Assembly: GCA_013420905.1 (NCBI GenBank)
Contig: JAAXNY010000001.1
Coordinates: forward strand, 3,906,001 to 3,970,000
DNA from: Collybia mongolica
Taxonomy: Eukaryota; Basidiomycota; Agaricomycetes; Agaricales; Clitocybaceae
Reading direction: 5' to 3'
Length of the DNA stretch: 64,000 nt
The position numbers and the translations under genes are program-made. The notes under the pieces were generated by a model that made no database searches, was not told the origin of the DNA, and saw only the letters and a list, made by a program, of their open reading frames with translations. Of this stretch, positions 44,457 through 60,659 are shown piece by piece. Every line of letters begins with the position of its first letter. The stretch's first letter is position 1.

Positions 44457-45104
44457 CTGATCTTTCTGTAATGCCCTTTTTGCTACGACCCTCTGAGGTT
44501 GCCAATCTAGTCCAACATCAAACACCAATTAGGAAATCAGCCATCACTCCTCTTTGCACAAAAAGATGCCTTTTGCAATCTGGAGAGGGATGTTACTGAC
44601 CGAATCACCCAGGTGCTCATGAGGGTCAGAATAAAAGGTGGGAGCCATCAAGCATTTAGGAGAGTATTGAACCAAGAACCAAGAATGATAACTCACAAGC
44701 CTCGGGGTCACTTCGTTTCCTTGATCATCAAGGTGGGATTGGACCTCTCTGAGACCGAGCATCTGTTGGTTTTTACCTAATCCTATTTTTAGCCTTCTCG
44801 TTTTGCTGTCTACGCATGGTCAAAAACGACACGCGACCATACTTCCCAAGGGGCTGAATCTGTCATCGTTGTTCAAAGAACATCCCTCAGCTCCATTCCC
44901 ATTCTTTACGGTGTGTTGCTACTGGTTCTCATGTACAGCTTCTCATATGTCCCTTGAGGCACAAGAAGATTGCCACGCCAGGCATGGATGAGGCTTTTGG
45001 GTGGCAATATTTGAATGGTCCAATCAATTCCGAGATGATACTAGGGAGTCAAAGTACATACTTATACCTGGCATCTTAGGGCAGCTTTCGACGTCAAACG
45101 TACA

Positions 45105-47444
45105 ATGTTGCGGTTTTTTCCTCAGCTCTTCTTAACGAGTTTGGTCTTCAAAGCCTGTACTGGGAGCTCGGAACCTACACGTGTTCCAGAAAGAAACATT
45201 GATGTGTCGACCTCACCATATATTATGGCTCGGGATGGCGAGTTCTTTGTTAATGGGAGGTGGGCTTTCAATTGCTTCCTATGCCTTCGATTGCTTTGTT
45301 TACCCACTAGTAGCCGATTTGCATTCGTTGGTACCAATGCTTACTGGCTCACACCCTGAATACGGACGGAGATATTGACAAGAGTTTGGCTGATATTGCT
45401 TCCACCGGTGTCAAGGTGGTCAGAGCATGGGCGTTTAACGGCAAGGTCAAGATACGTCCTGTCCAGGCTTGTGCTCAATGTATAACAACAAACATACGTT
45501 GACATCATTCCAGAAGCCGGAACATGGTTCCAACTCATAAGCAAGAACGGAACAATCACGATCAACGATGGAACAAACGGACTTCAGAAATTAGATACAA
45601 TAGTTCAACTAGCCCAGCAACTCGGGCTTTATCTTCTGCTATCTCTTACCAACAATTGGAATTTGGTGTGTTTGCTTGGTAACATCGATCTGAATTTGTT
45701 TTACTTAAACCTCTTTGTACTAAACAGGCGAGGAACGCCACTTTGCCGCGAAACATCCTGAGCAATGACTATGGTGTGTTGATAGGACCACAGATGCCCT
45801 TTTGCTAACCTTTTCATTAGGTGGCATGGATGTCTACGTAAGACAGCTCAGCAGTACCAGCAACACGATCAATTCTACATGAATGATACTATTATTGGCA
45901 CCTTCAAAAACTATATTTCTCACATCGTTTCTCGTTACAAAAACAGTACCTCCATTCTTGGCTGGTAAGTTGATCTCTCTAAGATCCGGACCCAGAGTAA
46001 TACATACACATATAAGGAGATTGCAAATGATGCAAGGTAATAAAAACTACGTTAGTTCGCCGTTGCTCAAAGTTAACAGGTGCAATTCCACGCTGTCGGC
46101 TTCATCTCAATGCAATACAACAACCATCACCTCATGGCACTCTACTATTGCCCAGCATATATTGACGGAAGATCCTAATCACATAGTTTCTTCTGGGTGA
46201 GTACCGTCATTTGATATGCAACCTCGACTTTCCAAATAACGGCGACATCGGGAATGGGGGCTTCTTTTGCTTCGGATGCCCAAAAATATATCAGAAAGGG
46301 ATCTCACCATCACCCTCCCAGATTCCTCCAGTATCGGTTACACTTCTGCCACCAAGAAACCACATCCCAGGGGAAGATCAAGATGTGTCTTTGGGGGGCG
46401 TTGTAGTCAGAAAACTAGATATACCTTGTAAGTGTATTATATATGTCATGGGTCCTTATACTCATACAAAAAACTCCAGGCGTGCGGCGACAGCAGAATG
46501 CCAATCTTGGTGCTAGCTTTGGTGGTGCCTTCGAATAGACAGCGAGGATATACTCAACATACCCGAAATCGAATTTGGTTCTTTTCATTGTTCCCAGACC
46601 AGGAAAATTATGGTCCCATTGACTTTACACTATCCCCACTCAATAGAACTTTTCAACTAGGAGTAGACTGGATTCAGCGTCACATTGCCACAGGACAGCA
46701 GTGAGTGTCACGTTCTCTCACAAATACACCCCAGCTGAACATCAGTCTCCCAGAATCGGCAAGCCTATTGCTCTCTTGGGCTTTGGACTAGTAACACTGG
46801 ACAATATCCCGGTATACGTTCCATTTGGCTCTGACAATGGTATATAACCGGACAGTTACTAAACATTTTCATTCTTTGGGCTGATTTGTTCTTCAAGCCC
46901 CCGCTGGAAGCATGCAGCAACCCTTTGGCGTCACTGATGGCCAGCGCGACCAGTCCTGTCGTTTGTGGTTGGGAGGTAGGCATTCTCGTTTTACCTTATG
47001 ATCCACATTCGAAGGATCTTCAGCCGCAATATACGGAGGCCTTCGGGGTATCATACAATATCAAGCAAGTATATATTTCCACTCCTACCCATCTGTATTG
47101 AAATAGTATCAGTGGGGCCAAGCCAATCTTACTGCGCAGGCTAGAACGGCCATTCCCCCATCTGCTGACTCAACTGGAGTGACGCCTAATCAAGACGAAA
47201 CCGGGGTGTCTCCCAATGATGGATATTCGATTCTGGGAATAAGACATGTCACTGCCATCATATCTTTATGTTTTTCTCCTTCTCACCCTGACCTCTAAGT
47301 CATGAAGAAGCCATCGGCATACTGAAAACTGCTGCTGAACAAATGTCATTAACGTTAGGCTCTACATCGTCTCAGAATCCTTCTGCGCCTCAACGATCGC
47401 GTATCCTCAAGCTCAACAGCCATCTTCAGGCACACGTCATGTAG
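45105..47444 (+). pseudogene. Degenerate GH5 (endo-beta-1,4-mannanase-like) gene
   Basis: A secreted GH5 homologue: signal peptide from ATG 45105 (MLRFFPQLFLTSLVFKACTG), then FAFVGTNAYWL, HTLNTDGDID, ASTGVKVVRAWAFN, LQKLDTIVQLAQQLGLYLL, NNWN, GWEIANDARC, FCFGCPKIY, LGVDWIQRHIATGQQ, GKPIALLGFGLV, PFGVTDGQRDQSCRLW and YQWGQANLTAQ. Both catalytic glutamates are absent: the acid/base NE is ND (IANDAR) and the nucleophile EEFG is LGFG. The frame is broken at least three times: one base short at about 45348 (YWL to HTL), a 5-base excess with stop TAG at 46536-46538 (GGAF to DSEDI), and one base short at about 46585 (FGSF to LFPDQ). An intron near 45440 also lacks a normal AG acceptor. Decay is the best explanation. 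The 3' limit is approximate. Confidence 0.8.
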
Positions 47445-47671
47445 TCTCTGTTTCTGCTTATTTTATTTTCACCCTCATGGGCACTTTGTGGGCATCTCTC
47501 GACCTAGCGATGTGAAAGTGTAGAATCACTGTCTCCGCAATATGTATATGTAAACCAGACAACTTTCACATTATGATTCTTGCGTCACCTCTTTCACGAT
47601 CCGGCAGTGCGGGCCGGCCGTTACTGGACTTCGAGCTGCCCAATCAGCCAAGTTTGAAGTCGATTACAACC

Positions 47672-48899
47672 ATGTCGCTCCTTATCCTTTCTCGCTCAGA
47701 TGTTGAACAAATTATATCCGAATTCACCCTCACCGAACTCCAGGTCCTCATGGCTAGGGTCTTTTCCTCGTTTTCGTCCCCCATCCACTCTCCCCCAACA
47801 AATTTTACTCCACACCGAACTTCCATACCAATGGTGAACCACACAACTTTATTCATGCCAGCACGTACATCCGATAAACCTCTTGTTGGAACCACGATCA
47901 AGGTTGTCTCCGTCCCCCGCGATTCACGGGACACAGGGGGGTTACCAGGTTCGACTCTTGTGTTGGACGAAGCGACTGGTGCTGCGAAGGCCATCGTTAA
48001 CTCACGAAGCCTTACAGCTCTCCGAAATGCCGCTGGTATGCAATCCATATCCTCTTGACAACATATCTCTCAGAGATACCTTCATTGAAGGCTCTTTACT
48101 CTCGACAAATCTTGTACGGCTTCACAAACCAAAGTCAATTGTCGTTTTCGGGGCAGGAAAACAAATCGAAGCTCATCTAGACCTACATATCCGGTTCTTT
48201 CCCACTATTAAATTGTGCACCATTGTCAATCGTACTTACAACCCTCGAACCGAATCCCTCCAACGTCTCATGGAATCTCGCCATCCAACAGTACAATTTC
48301 AATGTATTGCCAGTATACCACCCGAAGGAGACGTTGGGTCTTCACAGGAAAAGATTAAACAAGCACTTCTTTCGACAACTCTCATCGTTTGCGCCACATC
48401 TTCTACGTCTCCTCTGTTTCCATCATCGTGGGTTCACACAGGAACTCATGTCATCCTTATTGGCAGTTTCACCCCATCTATGCACGAAGTGGACGGCGAC
48501 CTCATACGAAGGGCAATTCAGCAACATGGCAGTAATACGGGAACTCGACAAATCCTACTAGTCGATTCGCGCGAAGCCTGTGTTCTTGAGGCTGGGGAGT
48601 TAATTGCTGCTGCTGTGGAGAGTAGTCAAATGACGGAGATTGGCGAACTTGTGACAGTTTCAGACTCTGGAGAACTCAAAATTTCCGATCTCCTTCCGGC
48701 ATCAGAATCCGTTACCTCTGACGAGACCCACAAGGACCATACGGATCCTCAAGAAGAACGTGACAAAGGCGTGTCAGGACCCATCACACTCTTCAAATCC
48801 GTTGGTATTGGTTTACAGGATGTCGCAATTGCATGTGCAGTAGTGGCCAAGGCCGAGGGGATGGCAATCGGAACACGGATAGTGAACTATGACAGTTGA
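47672..48899 (+). CDS. Ornithine cyclodeaminase/mu-crystallin family protein
   Basis: Two exons, 47672-48035 and 48091-48899, 1173 nt, 390 residues. The ATG at 47672 (MSLLILSRSDVEQIISEF) is the start that matches the family; an upstream in-frame ATG at 47573 would add 33 residues of no family character. Features: the N-terminal substrate domain with TTLFMPAR, TTIKVVSVP, LVLDEATGAAKAIVNSRSLTALRNAA; a Rossmann NAD(P) fold beginning SIVVFGAGKQIEAHL (GxGxQ); and VCATSSTSPLF, GTHVILIGSFTPSMHEVD. By family knowledge members convert ornithine to proline or reduce cyclic imines. Substrate is uncertain. Relatives have a continuous C-terminal helix; here a 30-residue acidic insert (SDETHKDHTDPQEERDKG) interrupts it before GVSGPITLFKSVGIGLQDVA. 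Confidence 0.9.
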
Positions 48900-49136
48900 G
48901 CTTGGTTTTTGCAAGGCAATTCATCCGACATCCACACGATTGCGTACGTTCATGAATCCAGGATCATCGTCATCATTCTATCCAAGGCAGAAGACGATTA
49001 AGGCTTTATGTACAGTACACTATCACCGAAAAAAAGCACATCATTAACGTAAGAATTTCCAAACAAATTACAACAGAACCCAGGGTACGAAAACCAAGAG
49101 TAAAAAAAGATATTGGCATCAAGGTACATAAGACTA

Positions 49137-50315
49137 CTAAGCATTATTGGGCTTTGACCGGGTGCGACGGGTGGAACGAGAATCACCATCATTATCCCCT
49201 CCTGCGTCTCTGTTTCGTTTGCGCTTTTGGGGTTTACTAGGCGATATTATAGGCTCAGGTGCGGGTGCCGTGGATCTGTCGCGGCGCAGCTGGGAGTTTA
49301 CTCCTTGAGAAGGATCTGAGTTCACTAACGGGATTACAGGATTGACATCAGCATTGGACGCCTTGGATCGAGTACGCCGCTCGAGCGGCGAGTCGCCTTC
49401 GTCGCCACGTTTAACCTCATCACATTCGCCTTGTACTCTACCCGAGGAGGACATGGAAACGGGTGCTGAGGCTAGGACTTTCAATGGCCCGACTGCCCCC
49501 GTAGTTCCTTGGGAATAATGTGCCGGTAGCGCTTCCTCAACGGTACGGGGTACGACATTTCCGAATTCCGGTACCCAGGCGAGCTCGAAATGTGATTTGT
49601 GGTTGAATGCATACTCGCGACGGAGGCCCTGGGGAGTAGGCCGAGGGGACCACGCGTGATGGATGAAAGGTCGGCCAGACGGAGGCGCGCGCGGTGGGCT
49701 TGTTGGATTCTCTCTCGGAAGGGGGGTGGTATGGCTGAAGGGGGCCTCATCGGAATAAAGGATGGGCACCATGATGGAAGGTTCTCTCTTGACTGAGCCC
49801 GTGGGATTCATTTCTTTCGATCCCTTCGCTTCGGCTTCGCTGCTTTCACTAGCGCCTAGGTCTATGAGGACCGGGTCCGCCTGGTCGTCACGAAGACGTT
49901 GACTCCTACTGAAATCATTGCCGGCAGAAACGCTAGGATCGCGCGCGTCCTTTGTCCGACCAGCCTCGACCCCTGCACATAGCAGCGTCGTTATTTCTGG
50001 TTCTTCGACCTCACTTCGAAGTGGATCAATGTCAGAATACTGGCATCAAAAAATAAGATAATAACTTGGAAATGCTTACGATTTCTTCAAAATGGCTTCC
50101 AGACAGGCCAGTCTGAAAACAGCTCTGAGTAAATTCAACAAAATGTTTGGGTCAAGGGAAACCTACGACATCAGAATAGCCACAGAATCAGAGAGAATCC
50201 GAGCACCTGCGACCCAGTTCTGGATATCCATATCAGATGATCCCTGTACGCCCTTGATAGCATCTGTGAGCAGCCCCATGTATTTCGAGTGAAGAGACTT
50301 TTGAAGATCCAGCAT
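49137..50315 (-). CDS. Uncharacterised basic protein with RRTRSK repeats
   Basis: Three exons, 50315-50214, 50162-50080 and 50013-49137, give 1062 nt, 353 residues. It starts MLDLQKSLHSKYMGLLTDAI. The first 60 residues are helical (NILLNLLRAVFRLACLEAIL). An acidic/disordered linker follows (EVEEPEITTLL, SESSEAEAKGSKE), then a Pro-rich part with FELAWVPEFGNVVPRT. The tail is strongly basic, with two copies of RTRSKxxNA (ERRTRSKASNA, RRTRSKPNNA) and KPQKRKRNRD, suggesting nuclear localisation and nucleic-acid contact. The acceptor of exon 3 was chosen because only it keeps the frame. No known domain; function unknown. Confidence 0.7.
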
Positions 50316-51022
50316 TGTTGATACGTCAGATATTGAAATGGTTATAAGCTTGCTGTGGGAGGTTTTAGATGCCCAATGTGTTGACGTTGGAGGTCGAAAA
50401 CTTTGGCTTATTTATGCTAAATGTTGCTTTGGCAGTGATTCATCCAAAGCGCGCATGCTTTGGCACTTCACTGGAATACAGTCGCGTGGTTAGCACGCTT
50501 TGGCGACGGTGGCCTACCGAGAATGAGTCCACTTTAGTCCAAGGCGACATGACTGCTATTAAATTTCAGAAGATTGGTTTCAGTCCTTCAACTCTCTCGA
50601 CATGAAAAGATTCCATACCACCAGGACGCTGACTCGCACTTTCAAGTTGCGCCAAGTTTGTCAACACTGACGGGTGCCGGTTCCTAGTCGACCGGTGACC
50701 ATCTTTCGGCCGTGTCGATTGCCGAACTTGATGATCCCACGCGTGAACATTTCTGAGAAGCACTCTTGTTGGTAAACGCGCAGAATATTGCAGCGTGACG
50801 ACTCTACGTCAAAAGTAGTTGGCCTGTACAGCCCCCTTGGAGTAACTGGGATCAACTGGGATATATTAAAGCAGCAACGCTGCCAAGGTCCCACCATAGA
50901 CGATCGAGGGAATGGCGATGGCGTGATCTGAGGGCCCGACAAAGCACGCAATATATATAACTATCTCACTGGGAACCACTTTATGGTCGGGATCTGATAT
51001 CTCACCATATTTCACTCTCACC
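50316..51022. other. Shared upstream region of two divergent genes
   Basis: Lies between the ATG of the basic protein and that of O-acetylhomoserine sulfhydrylase, so it probably carries both promoters. Apart from the TATA element at 50951 I see nothing definite. Confidence 0.45.
50951..50960 (+). promoter_or_regulatory. TATA box of the sulfhydrylase gene
   Basis: ATATATATAA, 63 bases before the ATG at 51023. Confidence 0.5.
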
Positions 51023-53150
<2,128 letters not shown>

Positions 53151-54507
53151 AGGAAAGCTACGGAACAAGCGAGAAACGATAATAAACAGCGGATATCTAC
53201 ATTTATTTTTGAATTATGACTTGAAGCTTTTCTGCTTCGTTGATCTTCGCGGCGGGCTCGATTGCAAGACGTCACCGCGCGTCCATGATATTCCGTGATG
53301 TTCAGTCTGGCACTAGTATTCTTTCAAAGCAGAAGTTTCGTCGACTTGGCCGACGGGATCATATCCTCAAGTACTGGGCGCGTATTGCAGTAATTAGCAT
53401 TCGCATTCGCCCCATGCTCAAGTAATCACCACAATAATGGCATGCGTCCTACATCCAGGATAAGAGCATTATTGATATAAAGTGGCAAGTTGACCTTACT
53501 CTGTGGGCATTTTAATTGTGAGCACGTGCCTGATGTTCGACTTCCAAGGAGGGCTTAGATTAGATTGAATTACTTCTCAGCGCCGGTTTTAAGAAGCCAT
53601 ACCTGGAGAACTCAGAGTTTCCTCTGTGAAATACAATTTTCCATATGCGCAATGATACACTAAACAACGTTAAGACCATCGATCTTATCATATATTCTTG
53701 GAGGGTGGATTTCTAAAAAGTAATAGTACTATCTATCTGCTGGGGAAAGCGCCTTGTCTCGAATAGGTGCACCAAGGAGATCGTCTTTCCTCCTGCTCAA
53801 ACCACTATATCGGACATTTCTAGTTTAAGGTGCTTACCGTAGTGGGTGTAAGAAGTTGGTGATTTCGAGATTCCGGTTATCACGGCAGCCAAAGAATGGT
53901 TCCAAACATGCTCAAACATCACTTCTTGCCACCAACGTTAACGTTGACTCTGGTTCCCCTTGAAGAATGGCCGTAAAACACCAAACTTCATTAGTGCTTC
54001 AACGATGTTTGGACATCCCACATCCACAACGAATTGGGCTCTCTTTGGGATCCCTTGGTGGCGGTGGGTAAGGTGTCCGATGTTCTGGTCCCCACAGAAA
54101 GTTCTACACGTCATAATAGTTGAAACTCCATTATTTCTACTCACAGACATTACCATGCCTTCAATCTTATTTGATCAGCGATCATGGCGATTTAATCATT
54201 CACAATCCGTAGACCGGAACTCGGAATAACACAGTCGTCCATAACCGACCTACGCCTCCGATTCGCCCACTCATCATCTGCTTCAATACAGTCTGCATCT
54301 TAAGCTTGTGCGATTCCGTTCGTGGGGTTTCCGTTTTTTTCTCTTTGAGAGGAATTGACTGACGAATAGGATTTGTTCCAGTAATTCATAACGCCGAATA
54401 AAGCTCAATAAGTTCTGCAGATGAGAAGAGTAGAAGATTTTTGTGGAGCCAGGATCGTGGTGGTATTGCTTTTCCTGGTCCTGAATGTTCACGCCTTGTA
54501 CCCCTTC

Positions 54508-54535
54508 GGCGGCCCGGGTTCTAATTCGGGCCGCC
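54508..54535. repeat. GC-rich hairpin
   Basis: GGCGGCCC (54508-54515) and GGGCCGCC (54528-54535) form an 8-bp perfect stem with a 12-base loop, in an otherwise AT-rich area. Confidence 0.5.
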
Positions 54536-56082
54536 ATTTAATCGGCGCTGCCTCTACCCTATGGCCAGGAACATTGTTTCAAAATAACTTTTGTCTTGGC
54601 CTTGTTTTTATTTTAACTGACCATAAGTCACAGTAAATCGGCTGCTCCGATTTGGAACCGCATCAGTATGCTATACTTCTTCTTTTCTATCTTCTGGGCG
54701 ACTTTCACTGGTAATGATCTCGCGATAAGTTCCGTATATCAGATCTGCTGTACAAGAGTACTAATGATCGGCAGGGTCCGGGACATGCCAAAACACGTGT
54801 ACTTGTGTAAAAGAAGCTTTTATATTGTGCCGGAGTTGGACAGGTTAGATCCGCTGGTGTGCCCTTCAAACTTGGAGAACACTAACAATAGTTAAAACCG
54901 GTACATCCACATTGACGATTTAGAAGAAACCTGAACGTCCCTGATTGAGGACATTTAGTATCCGATCCCAGACAAATGTTTATGGTCATCTGTAGAAGAC
55001 ATTCAAGCGAAAATACCTCCACATGCAATACATCGACGAAACTCTCACCATAGATGTCTGGATCTTCGCAATACAGGTCTTGTGTGCAACCTCCCTATTG
55101 GATCCGTCAATTATGATTGCTCATCATACTGCTCGCGATAAGGTTCATCCATGTACAATGCGCGAGCAATGTACCTTACTTTCTCATGGTAAAAATGTCA
55201 CTCTTCAGTCTGACATTTTCATTGCTTACAGAATGCCAGCGCGCGCCCAGAACCGCATGGATGTGCATCATGAGGTCGACTAATCACAGATAGACCTTTC
55301 GAGTTACTAATATTGTCATTGAGCTTTCACCTCAAAAAATCAATATACAAAAAGTACAATCACGGTAAACTGATTACACTCCCCATAGCATTCTCAGCAC
55401 GTTCCTACAGCAATAAGCTCACAACTACAATACAGACAGCTGGCGACATAAAAGTGATGAACCCGACAATCTCGGGTACCCACCTTGGTTCGGCTTCAGC
55501 ATTGACGGGGCCGTTTACCGACGCCTCAATCTGATGCCGAAGTCGGTGATCTCATCTGGTTTTCCGCGTTGCTCTCGTGATTAACTCTGACCTCCACCCC
55601 AACTCACCCATGCTTCCTCGATATAGTTACGGCTATGATTTCCGGCCACGCCTAGACCCATATACAAAGGGTTCTAAATTTAGTTCATGTCAGGAGACCC
55701 ACAACAACCATACGGGTCGGGAGCAGCTGCCCTTTCAAATCTCCTACGGCTCACATTGCATAGATTGTGTTGTTAGCCTTGGCACCGCATCCACGTATGG
55801 CCCTCGGCCCTACTATCTTTACCACCGAGTTGCCACTACTACTACTTTTACATTCGACTAGTGCGACGCCTCCACTCGTGAGATTGATTTTCTGTCTTTA
55901 TCGAACCTCCTGAAAACCACCTGCTGATAAAACCGGTGATAGGTGATGCCCCTATGGATATTTTGACAAGAAGAAGTATTATATTTGATTGTACACCATG
56001 GTACCAGCTTCCTCGGCTCTGGCGTTGATATCCACCGCATGCTCAAGGCTCTGAATTAATTTTTTCGTGATTTTCAACAAGG

Positions 56083-56088
56083 TATAAA
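56083..56088 (+). promoter_or_regulatory. TATA box of the subtilase gene
   Basis: TATAAA in GGTATAAAGG, 73 bases before the ATG at 56156. Confidence 0.6.
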
Positions 56089-56155
56089 GGTACCCATTCT
56101 ACCTCACTAGTCTTTACACTTCTCAAGTGCCCACATCAAACCAATTCTCCTAAAG

Positions 56156-58188
<2,033 letters not shown>

Positions 58189-58571
58189 TTAATACATGTC
58201 GACCAGAGCCTTTGGAAGCCCGAGGTGCTGTAAACTACCATATGTACATATTCGAAAACCTCGAATTAGGCAACAAATGAATGAATCTTGAATAATATCC
58301 GAACGCCCTAAAGTATACTTCGAGATTTCCCACGTCTTTCACGATGTTCGTGCCACAGCAATCTTGCCCGCGGGCGGGGCCTCACATCCATGACGGCCGT
58401 TTTTGACTGAGAGAGAATAGGAAGATGTGTTTGATTTAGGTACGAAACAATTAGGACACAAGACAGGACAGGCGGCCAGTAAATTCCTTTTAGGAAGGTT
58501 CTAGAGCGCAATTGTAGTATCCTTGTTGACGCACTCTGCTTATACATAGGAAACAGGCTATACATCACAGG
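58189..58571. other. Intergenic between convergent genes
   Basis: 3' regions of the subtilase and DUF6534 genes; no coding signal. Confidence 0.45.
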
Positions 58572-60006
58572 CTAGATCGGTCTTGCATTAGATGGGACAT
58601 TGAATGTGTATGCCTGTATTGGCATGAGCCATTTATTCCTGTAGTAGGGTGAGACACTCACGCCTTTGACGTTATCTGAGATTGGCTCGTCACTCAAGGA
58701 TGGGCCCGACCTGGTGCGAAGTCCCCAATGGGACGCCGTATCAGTGCTCCACATTGAAATGGTACCAATTTCTGATTCGGGATTATGTCGCCCTCCAACG
58801 ATGTTGATTCGATTATTCAAGATGAATATCAGTGTGTTTGAGCAGAGCTTTGGTATCATCACGTACGGAACGACGAAATAGAAAGAGCCTTTGAAGATGA
58901 TGTAGAGGAGGAAGGTAAGGAGATTGGCAGTTGCTGGTTGGTTGTAAGAAGGGTTAGGGATGTGACGTCAAGTATTGAACTGACTTGTCAAAATTCCAGC
59001 TTCAATAACAAGCCTGATTAGACGCTTGACCTGATGATGAAGACGAGAGCCCGATATAGTATTATGGCGCGATAACTGTAAAGAAGTGAGCAAATCCGGC
59101 CGGATAGAAAGCTTGAATCAATCACATAGTAGATCATAGCAATCGCTATCTCAATGTCGCTGATTATATTAGTCAGATGGGATATCTTGAAACAAGATGA
59201 GGAATATCGAGCTTGGTGGAGTGAAGCAAGGATCCTCACGAGAGCGGGTGCAAAACAGTCCGTGAACGCTGCACTAATCTTCCCAGCTTTGTAGACATGG
59301 TCTGCTATGACTAGCGTTGCTACCATTGCGCAAGTAGATAGCTACTCTCCATTTTAGTAGCTGTGAGTGCATGTATTGAAGAATTACAAGAATGATGGTT
59401 ATTGAAAGAGTCCAGGTTTTGGAGAGAACTCTCAGGCGATATGCGAAGAATAGCTGACCAATGCCTACAACTGGAAAATTCAAGTTAGTGGTAGGTTTGT
59501 TGGGTTGTGTGGGAGCGAAAGGATTTGTACTTACTGAACACCCCAATAATCGGGACTGAGAACCAGAGTAAACGGATATCGTCAAGAGAAGGCACGTCGC
59601 CCATATGTGTGACGAATGCATCAAATCCGTCAACTGTAATCAATAATGTCTGAACGCTTTCAATAGCAAGAACTCCATAGACTAAGATCTTGACGAGAAT
59701 GGCGTCCGTTGGAAATGCCATGTAGTAGGTGCCTGTACCAGCAATATAGGACTTGACTTCTTCGGAGACAAAGTGACTATCAACTCACAGACTTGCACGC
59801 AGAGGATCCCATGGAGTCCGCAATTGACCAATAATGCTAGTAGCTAAGGATGCGTAGTCAACTGTTGAAGAACGCCGTGGGCAAATATACGAAGAGTCAT
59901 TATCATAGGACCAGTTCTGTGAGTTGGGATGGACGTTAGAATTGTCAGACATGAGTGGATTCAAGAGTAGTTACGTTTTCGCAATTTGCTCGGTGAGTGT
60001 AGACAT
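58572..60006 (-). CDS. DUF6534-domain membrane protein
   Basis: Starts MSTLTEQIAK at the ATG 60006 and ends NVPSNARPI at 58572, with about eight exons. Segments in order: CGLHGILCVQ, YMAFPTDAILVKILVYGVL, IESVQTLLITVDGFDAFV, LWFSVPIIGVFS, GQLFFAYRLRVLSKTW, TLSITIILV, MVATLVIADHVYKAG, SDIEIAIAMIYYV, KRLIRLVIEAGILT, ATANLLTFLLYIIF and CSNTLIFILNNRINIVGG. This is the seven-helix layout of DUF6533/DUF6534 proteins, which are abundant in Agaricomycetes and lack a proven function; a receptor-like role is often supposed from topology. The last intron (48 nt) has no stop, so the C-terminus may be 16 residues longer if it is retained. Some exon limits are not certain. Confidence 0.8.
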
Positions 60007-60659
60007 GTTGCTCGGCATCGAATTTTTTCATCTTGTACCGCCCTTTTAACCAGAATCACTAGATGGGCTAGATACTTTTGGTATGGGTGTTGATGGGAGA
60101 TTTGAGCACTGGTTCTGCGAAGCTGATACCCCTGATTTGCGGGACAGTGAGTTCCCGATTAAAAAAAAAGCTCACTGGACTCTAGAGTCTCCCTATTGTG
60201 GCTTCGATTTACTAGGGAGTAGATTGCGCGTTTGGCGGATTACGGACTTGATGGTTGCCTTACACTACCCAATACGTGACTCCCTGAAAAGAATAGGAGC
60301 TCAGGGGGCAATGCCAGCTTGTGAATATTTCAATCAGCAGGCCTGATCATAGCGAGATGACAGAAAACTCTTTTATTTCCGGCTCCTCACCCACGGTCGT
60401 TCGGGGTCAGAGAGACGGAACATTGGTGTATCAGTCACATTAAAATCATTCGCAAGGCTGAAAACTCCATTTGGCTTTGATCTGGCGTTACAGTTTATTG
60501 GATAGTATGACGGATCGTTTCTCCTCAACAGCAACAACGCTTTAGATGTGTAGAATGACAGGTATCATACCGGGGAAGAACAGTGCTGATTTATTTTTGG
60601 GTGGGAGGCCGTCTCTTGAATTTTCTTTTCATACATCATAATTCCTGTCAGATCAACAT
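60007..60659. other. Intergenic spacer
   Basis: Upstream of the DUF6534 gene and downstream of the next minus-strand gene. No gene seen. Confidence 0.4.

Larger units (their letters stand above)
42871..44762 (-). pseudogene. Uncertain locus, perhaps a decayed short-chain dehydrogenase-like gene
   Basis: Several minus-strand frames look coding but do not join into one clean model. They start MLGLREVQSHLDDQGNEV (ATG at 44762, good donor after it). Others are SMVYQWHERDRSL and GSGSIMFTGEGHAQNAS (about 43740-43960), then GLFLVEFTNRVNAERHL and VGPNVIVNTCLPEHP (about 43300-43400), and finally a frame ending VGGGYTPPR at 42871. The pieces GSIMFTGEG and GPNVIVNTCLPE distantly recall the SSxAG and VNxLxPG regions of short-chain dehydrogenases, but the YxxxK motif is missing (RYPYGPGG instead). 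I could not place acceptors that keep frame. It may be a rapidly evolving gene or a relic. Confidence 0.35.
53151..56155. other. 3-kb gene-poor stretch
   Basis: No frame with a recognisable domain on either strand. It contains the GC-rich hairpin at 54508-54535 and, at its end, the TATA element of the subtilase gene. It may be transposon-derived, but no terminal repeats or coding remnants were identified. Confidence 0.4.
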
